A stretch of 11,659 nt of DNA, taken from Desulfobacterales bacterium. Lineage in GTDB: Bacteria; Desulfobacterota; Desulfobacteria; Desulfobacterales; Desulfobacteraceae. Each line of letters opens with the position of its first letter. Within the stretch, counting starts at the first letter, position 1. The position numbers and the translations under genes are program-made. Below the pieces are notes generated by a model. The model ran no database searches, was not told where the DNA came from, and saw nothing but the letters and a program-made list of their open reading frames with translations. Positions 6,381-11,659 of the stretch are shown here, piece by piece. The stretch covers positions 1 to 11,659 of the forward strand of contig JAKSBM010000088.1 in assembly GCA_022361135.1 (NCBI GenBank), written 5' to 3'.

Positions 6381-6686
6381 ATGACCCATTCCCACCAAAA
6401 GCTGATCCACAATCTCATGGAGATTGGCGTAGAAGCACCACTCATCCCCGGTTTTGTCAGAAGCCTTGCCAATGCCTGCCTGGTGAATCCGGCCATGACG
6501 GCCCCCCAGGCCAATAAACGGCTAAAATACCTGGGATGGCATGATGTGGAGATCGATTATCACACCCTTCAACTGGCCTTGAACGCCTTTGAGGACCAAG
6601 GTATGAACGAGTTGGAATACAAATCCGCACCCTGGTATATCAAACGCTTCAACCCCTGTCGGCGTCCCCAGGCCACCACCGCCTGA
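6381..6686 (+). CDS. Hypothetical protein, 101 aa
   Basis: I do not recognise this protein. It is 101 aa, soluble-looking, with no signal peptide or membrane segment. Helical stretches are likely at about residues 5-15, 22-33 and 60-72. A tryptophan and aromatic cluster lies in YLGWHDVEIDYHTLQ and PWYIKRFNPC, and basic residues sit near the C-terminus (Cys-Arg-Arg). That it is a real gene is supported by ATG 6381 with AAGG 7 nt upstream, a near-consensus promoter at 6294-6323, and codon use like its neighbours. It is a single-gene unit, converging on the HD-GYP gene with a 15-nt gap. A small regulator or adaptor is possible, but nothing in the sequence proves it. Confidence 0.72.
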   Translation: MTHSHQKLIHNLMEIGVEAPLIPGFVRSLANACLVNPAMTAPQANKRLKYLGWHDVEIDYHTLQLALNAFEDQGMNELEYKSAPWYIKRFNPCRRPQATTA

Positions 6687-6701
6687 AGCCAATTCAAACG
6701 G

Positions 6702-8249
6702 CTATTCCGGAAACCGTTTATTGATTTCCAGGAAGGCGTCCATGTTTTCCAGGAACAATTTCGTCAGCCCGGGATCAAATTGCGTCCCCGAGGCCTCCCT
6801 GAAAAAATTTTCAATGCGCTCCCGCGACCAGGCTTCTTTATAGCAACGGGCATGGCTGAGGGCGTCAAAGACGTCGGCCACCGCACCAATTCGCCCAAAG
6901 ATATGAATCCCATGGCCGGCCAAGCCGTTTGGATATCCGGTACCGTCCCACCGTTCATGGTGCTGGTGGGCCACAATGGCCGCAGCCTGCATGATGGGGC
7001 GACTGGACTTTTTCAAAATTTCATACCCAATGGGGGCATGCTGCTTCATGATTTCAAATTCATGGGAGGTCAGCTTCCCCGGCTTGTGGAGAATGGACTC
7101 GGGCACACCGATTTTCCCCACGTCGTGCATGGGAGCGGCCAGCCGTAAAAGCTCGGCCTGGCCGGGATCCATGCCGGATTTCACGGCCAGAAGATAACAG
7201 AATTCAGCCACCCGGTTCACATGGTTGGCCGTCTCCTGGGACCGGGTTTCCACCACTTCCCCCAGGGTCAGGATCACCTCCTTCTGGGTATTGATGATCT
7301 CATGGGCCAGACTGAGGTTTTCAAAGCCCACGGCAATGTTGTGGGCATAGATCCGCAACAGATTTCGATCCACTTCGGTGAGATCAAAGGGTGCCTTGAG
7401 GTAAAAAAGGCTGACCACGCCTTCCTTGGAGGTATTGGCCCCCATGTAATACCGGCCCTGGAAATATTCTCCCCCGGACCGGCAAAGCTCCCGGGCTTGT
7501 TGGGTAAATTCCGGGGAAAAGCTCTGGTCCAACCGATCATCCCGTCTCCCCTTAAATATTCCGGTTCCGGCCATGAGTCGGATGTGATCCCGGGGCATGC
7601 CCACAAAGTAGGCGGCATCCCCGCCCTGGTCGACTCCCACCTGGATAATGCGGTGGAGCTGCTCCAACACACTTTCCCCAAAACCGGAAAAGGATTGGTG
7701 CTGAAACACCCGGGCCGTTGCCCGGGTGATCCGCGCCATGCCCTCCCGGCTGCGTTCAATGGTACGCAGACTTTCATAGGCCCGCAGGCAAACCGTGACC
7801 GAGGTGAACAGCTTTTGGGCCGTCAACTCGGTCTTGGTTTTATACTCATTGATGTCATACCGGGTGATCACATCCTGTTCCGGTGCGATCCCGGGCTGGC
7901 CCGTGCGCAGCACGATGCGGACGATGCCATTGCCCAACTGATTCCGGATATAGTCCACCAGCGCCAACCCGGTGTCCTCCTCCTCCATGACCACATCCAA
8001 AAGGATCAGGGCAATGTCGGACTCCTCCCGGAGGGCCGCCTTGACCTGATCCCCATCATAGGCATGGATCAATCGCAGGGGGGATCCCTTAAAGGTAAAA
8101 TCCTTCAAGGTGAGCCGGGTGATGTCGTGGACTCCCTGGTCATCGTCCACAACCAAAATATTCCAGGGGGCTCCCTTGGCGGTTACCGCTTCGGGATTGG
8201 GGTCTTCTTCGGCAAACTCAACAACAGCATCATCGTCCAAAAGCACCAT
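6702..8249 (-). CDS. Response regulator with DUF3369 and HD-GYP domains
   Basis: A 515-aa signalling protein. After a short acidic N-terminal tail comes a receiver domain (about 29-160) with the acidic pocket Asp35-Asp37, phosphoacceptor Asp85 in LILLDVVM, Thr116 and Lys137. A DUF3369-like sensory/linker region follows (about 175-325). The C-terminal HD-GYP domain (about 325-510) keeps His375-Asp376 in HDVGK and the full HHERWDGTGYP motif (430-440), so it should be an active cyclic-di-GMP (or cGAMP) phosphodiesterase controlled by phosphorylation. No histidine kinase is next to it, so its partner is elsewhere. ATG 8249 has only a weak AGG about 9 nt upstream and lies 15 nt after the purB stop, suggesting co-transcription with purB. 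Confidence 0.94.
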   Translation of the reverse strand: MVLLDDDAVVEFAEEDPNPEAVTAKGAPWNILVVDDDQGVHDITRLTLKDFTFKGSPLRLIHAYDGDQVKAALREESDIALILLDVVMEEEDTGLALVDYIRNQLGNGIVRIVLRTGQPGIAPEQDVITRYDINEYKTKTELTAQKLFTSVTVCLRAYESLRTIERSREGMARITRATARVFQHQSFSGFGESVLEQLHRIIQVGVDQGGDAAYFVGMPRDHIRLMAGTGIFKGRRDDRLDQSFSPEFTQQARELCRSGGEYFQGRYYMGANTSKEGVVSLFYLKAPFDLTEVDRNLLRIYAHNIAVGFENLSLAHEIINTQKEVILTLGEVVETRSQETANHVNRVAEFCYLLAVKSGMDPGQAELLRLAAPMHDVGKIGVPESILHKPGKLTSHEFEIMKQHAPIGYEILKKSSRPIMQAAAIVAHQHHERWDGTGYPNGLAGHGIHIFGRIGAVADVFDALSHARCYKEAWSRERIENFFREASGTQFDPGLTKLFLENMDAFLEINKRFPE

Positions 8250-8264
8250 GCCGGGGACCTGTTT

Positions 8265-9632
8265 TTATCCTTTCTGGCTGAAATAAATATCCACCAGTTG
8301 TTCCGCAAGCCCCACATAGGTCGCCGGGGTGAGTTCATCCATGCGGGTTTTGAATTCCCCGGGCACCTTTTCCAGCTTGCCCACAAATTCGGAAAGATCG
8401 GCCTTGGTGATCCGGTGTCCCCGGGTCAGGTCCTTGAGCCGTTCATAGGGATTTTCCTCGCCAAACACACGCATGGCGGTCTGGAAGGGTTCGGCAAGCA
8501 ATTCCTGATTTCCGTCCAGATCCTTGAGCAGCACATCTTCGGCCAGATCCACCTTGGACAATCCCTTGAGCGCATTTTTGATTCCAATGCAGAAATACCC
8601 AAATGCAGAACCCAAACTTCTGAGCACGGTGCTGTCGCTCAGATCCCGCTGCCATCTGGATTTCAGCAATTTCACACTGAGGTGTTCCATCATGGAAATG
8701 GCAATGCCCATGTTTCCTTCACTGTTTTCAAAATCAATGGGATTGACCTTGTGGGGCATGGTGGAGGAACCGGTCTCCCCGGCCTTGACCCGCTGTTTGA
8801 AATACCCATTGCTGATGTAGCCCCACATGTCCCGATCAAAATCGATGGTCACGGCGGCGGCCCGGATCAGGGTATGGAGAACAAAGGAGAGGGCGTTACC
8901 CGGGTTGATCTGGGTGGAAAAAAGAATGGGTTCCAGGCCCAGGTGCTGGGAAACAAAGCGCTGGGAAGCGGCGGGCCAGTCAATGTCCGGGAAAACAAAA
9001 TAATGGGCATTGTAGTTCCCGGTGGCCCCGTTAATCTTGGCCTGGACCTGTTTGTCGGCCAGAATCTGCCGTTCCTGGTCGATGCGCCAGGCAAAATTGA
9101 CAAACTCCTTGCCCACGGTGGTGGGGGTGGCCGGCTGTCCATGGGTCCGGGACATCATGGGGGCAGCCTTATGGGCCAGGGCCTTTTCCTCCAGTTTCCC
9201 CTGGAACTCGGCCAGAAGCTCCTGGGCCAGATCCTTGCCCTTTTTCAACATCAGGGCGTAGGCGGTGTTGTTGATGTCGTCGGAGGTGCAGGCAAAATGG
9301 ACCCATTCCTTAATGTGGCCCAGGCCGGCGGCTTCCAACCCTTCCTTAATATAGTATTCCACAGCCTTGACATCGTGGTTGGTCTTCCGCTCAATGGCCT
9401 TGACCTGCTCGGCGCCGGAAACGTCAAAATTATCCAGGATGGCATCGATTGCGGCCGTATCCAGTGAAATTTCACCGGCAAGTTTCAAATCGGTGATAAT
9501 AAATTTCAGCCACTCAATTTCCACCTGAATCCGATGCCGAATCAGACCGTATTCGCTAAAAACATCGGAAAGGGTTTCGGTTAATTTGGCATATCGTCCG
9601 TCCAGGGGGGTAATTGCCTTAATCTGTGTCAT
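8265..9632 (-). CDS. purB: Adenylosuccinate lyase
   Basis: A 455-aa adenylosuccinate lyase of the E. coli PurB type (that protein has 456 residues). It acts twice in purine synthesis, releasing fumarate from SAICAR and from adenylosuccinate. The N-terminal ITPLDGRYA, the TNHDVKAVEY block (85-94), SRTHGQPATP with catalytic His164, and the fumarase/aspartase-superfamily signature GSSTMPHKVNP (288-298), carrying the catalytic Ser290 in the flexible loop, are all intact. I chose ATG 9632, which gives the family N-terminus; an upstream TTG at 9668 would add 12 unrelated residues. AAAAGG lies very close before the ATG, and GGAG is about 13 nt away. It is the first gene of a unit with the HD-GYP regulator. 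Confidence 0.97.
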   Translation of the reverse strand: MTQIKAITPLDGRYAKLTETLSDVFSEYGLIRHRIQVEIEWLKFIITDLKLAGEISLDTAAIDAILDNFDVSGAEQVKAIERKTNHDVKAVEYYIKEGLEAAGLGHIKEWVHFACTSDDINNTAYALMLKKGKDLAQELLAEFQGKLEEKALAHKAAPMMSRTHGQPATPTTVGKEFVNFAWRIDQERQILADKQVQAKINGATGNYNAHYFVFPDIDWPAASQRFVSQHLGLEPILFSTQINPGNALSFVLHTLIRAAAVTIDFDRDMWGYISNGYFKQRVKAGETGSSTMPHKVNPIDFENSEGNMGIAISMMEHLSVKLLKSRWQRDLSDSTVLRSLGSAFGYFCIGIKNALKGLSKVDLAEDVLLKDLDGNQELLAEPFQTAMRVFGEENPYERLKDLTRGHRITKADLSEFVGKLEKVPGEFKTRMDELTPATYVGLAEQLVDIYFSQKG

Positions 9633-9979
9633 AGCCTTTTCAGTACTCCGTTTAATACTGCCGAACAAAACTAAATAGTTAAATTCATTGACATTTGTTA
9701 ATGTTTTCTTTACATAGACTCTGGGTGTCGAATGCTTCTAAAGATATCAGACTATCCCCGGGTTGACAATCCAAAAGCCGGATCGAACCCGCGGCCAACC
9801 CCCACCGCAGATGTGAACTGAAATCAGGTGCTTTTGTTTTTTCCAAACCTAGTTTTTTTAGGATTTATCCAGTCTTCCATATTGACAAAAGGTCGGGTTT
9901 TACAGTATTTTACCTAACGTTTTTTTAAGACTTAACCCTATATGATAATAGCCAAATGTGTTGCAGGAGTTAAAATTTT
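9633..9979. other. Divergent intergenic region, purB / IHF-HU gene
   Basis: This is 347 bases without a recognisable gene. It contains three plus-strand TTGACA boxes (9688-9693, 9763-9768, 9882-9887); only the last has a fair -10 partner and is listed as a promoter. A small dyad ACATT-TGTT-AATGT (9691-9704) lies about 60 bp before the purB start and could be an operator. The half near purB and the half near the IHF/HU gene are AT-rich, while the middle (about 9755-9815) is GC-richer. I see no tRNA, small ORF with a ribosome site, or known riboswitch. Confidence 0.45.
9882..9911 (+). promoter_or_regulatory. Promoter of the IHF/HU-Ste24 operon
   Basis: TTGACA (9882-9887), an 18-nt spacer and TATTTT (9906-9911) give a perfect -35 and a 4 of 6 -10. 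The predicted start, near 9918, leaves a leader of about 60 nt. TATGATAAT (9941-9949) is an alternative -10 with a poor -35. Confidence 0.5.
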
Positions 9980-10261
9980 ATGGCAGTAACAAAAACCATT
10001 ATTGCAGAAAAGATACAAAATCGACTGAACCTTTCCAGAACGGCCACCTATGAAATCATGGAAGAGTTTCTCGAAATCATCAAAGAAACCATTGCCAACG
10101 GAGAGGACATCATGATCAGCGGATTTGGTAAGTTTTGTGTCAACGAGAAAAAAGCAAGAAAAGGCCGCAATCCTGCAACCGACGAAGAAATGACACTGCC
10201 CGCAAGAAGAGTAGTGACATTCAAGTGTTCAGGAAAACTCAGAGACTTGATCAATTCTTAA
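9980..10261 (+). CDS. IHF/HU family DNA-bending protein
   Basis: A 93-aa member of the IHF/HU family of nucleoid proteins, which act as dimers that bend DNA. The N-terminal helices are followed by the signature ISGFGKF (46-52) and the beta-arm sequence GRNPATDEE, with the intercalating Pro65. The C-terminal PARRVVTF resembles the IHF alpha chain more than HU, so it may be an IHF-alpha-like subunit, but the exact class needs alignment. AGGAG (9965-9969) precedes ATG 9980 with a slightly long 10-nt spacer. The Ste24-type gene begins 10 nt after its stop, with no terminator between, so they probably share an mRNA. Confidence 0.93.
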   Translation: MAVTKTIIAEKIQNRLNLSRTATYEIMEEFLEIIKETIANGEDIMISGFGKFCVNEKKARKGRNPATDEEMTLPARRVVTFKCSGKLRDLINS

Positions 10262-10271
10262 GATTTAGGGG

Positions 10272-11546
10272 ATGAACATACCTGAAAACCTTATCACACT
10301 GACCATTCTAACTGCCTTGATCGGCGGTTATCTGTTGGAGGCCCTGGCCGACGCGTTAAACCTTGGCCGGCTCACCCCCAACCTTCCCAAAGAATTCTCA
10401 GATACATATGATGCTAAGGTATATGCTGCATCCCAGGAATACCTAAAAACAACCACCAGGTTCGGACTGTTGACCAACAGTTTGAACCTGGTTCTTGTTT
10501 TGGCCTTTTGGTTCTTACATGGCTTTGAATACCTGGATCTTCTGGTGCGTGGCCTGGGTTACGGCCCCGTGGTCACCGGCATTCTATTCATTGGTGGATT
10601 GACCGCCCTGCGGTTTATCCTCGGCCTTCCCTTTAAAGTCTATTCCACCTTTGTCATTGAAGAACGGTTTGGCTTTAACACCGTCACCCCGTCCTTATTT
10701 ATAAAAGATCTGCTCAAGGGCATGGGACTGGGCACCCTCATCGGCATCCCCTTTCTGGGGATGATTCTCTGGCTGTTCCAGACCCTGGGTACCCAGGCCT
10801 GGCTATACGGCTGGGGGGTCACCCTGGTCTTCACCCTGGCCATGCAATATTTGATTCCCACCTGGATCATGCCCCTGTTCAACCGGTTTTCCCCCATTGA
10901 GGAAGGCGAGTTGAAAGAGGCCATCATGGCCTATGCACGGAAAATCAACTTTCCCCTGACCCAGGTCTTTGTCATGGACGGCTCCAAGCGCTCCACCAAA
11001 TCCAATGCCTTTTTCACCGGGTTTGGAAAAAACAAGCGCATCGTCCTCTTTGACACCCTGATCCAAAACCACACCACCCAGGAACTGGTTGGGGTGTTGG
11101 CCCATGAAATGGGCCATTACAAGAAAAAGCACATCCAGACCCGACTGGCCATGGGGGCAGTGCACACCGGAGTAATTTTCTTCCTCCTCTCCCTCTGCCT
11201 CTCCATGAAAAGCCTTTTTTCCGCTTTTTTTGTCACCACCCCGTCGGTCTATGCCGGACTGATTTTTTTCAGCCTGCTCATGTCACCGGTGGACATGGTG
11301 GTTTCCCTGGGAATCCAGGCCCTGTCACGGAAGGATGAATACGAGGCAGACCGGTATGCCGCCCGGACCCTGGGCACGGGAGAACATCTGATTAAGGCAT
11401 TGAAAAAACTCTCGGTCCACAACCTGTCCAACCTGACTCCCCACCCCTTATATGTAATGCTCAATTACAGCCATCCTCCGGTGATTGACCGAATCCGGGC
11501 CCTGGACCAATTGACACCCGCCCAAAAACAAGGAGCAGAGGCATGA
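10272..11546 (+). CDS. Ste24-type M48 family membrane metalloprotease
   Basis: A 424-aa integral membrane zinc protease of the Ste24/CAAX prenyl protease 1 group (peptidase family M48). The zinc site is HEMGH (278-282), with the third ligand Glu356 in EYEADRYA. ERFGFN (131-136) and the SNAFFTGFG block (244-252) are Ste24 features not found in shorter HtpX proteins. Hydrophobic segments fall near residues 5-25, 66-84, 97-118, 150-172, 176-197, 295-312 and 325-348, the seven expected. Eukaryotic Ste24 trims prenylated CAAX proteins; bacterial forms more likely serve membrane protein quality control (inference). ATG 10272 is the only good start, yet AGGGG touches it with no spacer, so coupling to the gene before is likely. 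Its stop overlaps the next start (ATGA). Confidence 0.94.
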   Translation: MNIPENLITLTILTALIGGYLLEALADALNLGRLTPNLPKEFSDTYDAKVYAASQEYLKTTTRFGLLTNSLNLVLVLAFWFLHGFEYLDLLVRGLGYGPVVTGILFIGGLTALRFILGLPFKVYSTFVIEERFGFNTVTPSLFIKDLLKGMGLGTLIGIPFLGMILWLFQTLGTQAWLYGWGVTLVFTLAMQYLIPTWIMPLFNRFSPIEEGELKEAIMAYARKINFPLTQVFVMDGSKRSTKSNAFFTGFGKNKRIVLFDTLIQNHTTQELVGVLAHEMGHYKKKHIQTRLAMGAVHTGVIFFLLSLCLSMKSLFSAFFVTTPSVYAGLIFFSLLMSPVDMVVSLGIQALSRKDEYEADRYAARTLGTGEHLIKALKKLSVHNLSNLTPHPLYVMLNYSHPPVIDRIRALDQLTPAQKQGAEA

Positions 11547-11659
11547 CGCGTTTATTTGTAACCGCCGACGTCCACGGCAGCCTGGGCACCTGGATGACCA
11601 TCCAGGCCTTAATGGAAGAAAAGGACACCCTGGTGGTGGCCGGAGACCTCTTTGACACC
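11543..11659 (+). CDS. Metallophosphoesterase, N-terminal part
   Basis: The first 39 codons of a gene that runs off the window. The start is ATG 11543, overlapping the protease stop by 4 nt (ATGA), with AAGGAG at 11530-11535 and a 7-nt spacer. The residues show the two first metal-binding motifs of calcineurin-like phosphoesterases, ADVHGS (8-13) and VVAGDLFDT (31-39), which supply Asp, His and Asp ligands to a two-metal centre. The spacing is like YfcE-type small phosphodiesterases, but the substrate cannot be judged from this fragment. It is the third gene of the IHF/HU-protease operon. Confidence 0.82.
   Translation, partial: MTRLFVTADVHGSLGTWMTIQALMEEKDTLVVAGDLFDT

Noticed and set aside
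6687..6703. AGCC...GGCT repeat between the convergent 101-aa and HD-GYP genes as a terminator.
   Set aside because: Only 4 bp of stem with a 9-nt loop and no T run on either strand; likely chance.
7221..9467. A 748-codon open frame on the plus strand, antisense to purB and the HD-GYP gene.
   Set aside because: The opposite strand encodes two intact, unmistakable proteins. The antisense translation is Gly/His/Pro-rich with no recognisable domain, as expected from stop-poor reverse codons in GC-leaning genes.
1..11659. CRISPR array, phage-defence island, toxin-antitoxin pair or insertion sequence.
   Set aside because: No spaced direct repeats, transposase or integrase motifs, terminal inverted repeats, or small paired toxin-like genes were seen by reading the window. 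FxsA's name relates to phage exclusion, but that alone does not make a defence system.

Overview
The window looks like ordinary chromosome from a Gram-negative, probably anaerobic Desulfobacterota-type bacterium (Desulfobacteraceae-like). The basis is inference: gene content (AMMECR1-family protein, TrpR-family regulator, REC-DUF3369-HD-GYP response regulator, HDOD protein, OleD-like reductase, bacterial Ste24 protease), codon choice and lineage feel. No marker gene fixes the taxon. I see no integrase, transposase, phage gene, CRISPR array or clear sign of recent transfer.

Layout, left to right. (1) 1-332, plus: C-terminal end of an agmatinase/arginase-family ureohydrolase. (2) 346-2224, plus: a promoter followed by a tight three-gene operon, fxsA, nitroreductase and HDOD protein, with overlapping or abutting reading frames. 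(3) 2278-3270, minus: an extended SDR reductase most like OleD. (4) 3380-3454, plus: a lone tRNA-Gly(GCC) with its own promoter. (5) 3488-4447, minus: ornithine cyclodeaminase/mu-crystallin family enzyme. It is divergent from (6) 4596-5195, plus, a Nudix hydrolase of the COG4112 type. The 148-bp space between them holds a nest of competing inverted repeats. (7) 5192-6074, minus: AMMECR1-family protein followed by a TrpR-family repressor that keeps the tryptophan-contact residues. (8) 6381-6686, plus: an unrecognised 101-aa protein behind a good sigma70-type promoter. (9) 6702-9632, minus: purB followed after 15 nt by a REC-DUF3369-HD-GYP response regulator. (10) 9980-11659, plus: IHF/HU-family protein, Ste24-type M48 membrane protease and the start of a metallophosphoesterase, read as one operon.

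Functionally the window mixes nitrogen/amino-acid metabolism (agmatinase, ornithine cyclodeaminase family, TrpR-type sensing), purine synthesis (PurB), signalling (HDOD, HD-GYP), membrane proteins (FxsA, Ste24) and nucleoid structure (IHF/HU). No single multigene system stands out as new. The most checkable leads are the alternative pairings at 4483-4556, the AMMECR1-TrpR gene pair with no trp genes in view, the purB/HD-GYP coupling, and the IHF/HU-Ste24-phosphoesterase operon. Antisense open frames, one over 2 kb long, lie over several of these genes and are treated as artefacts of codon bias.
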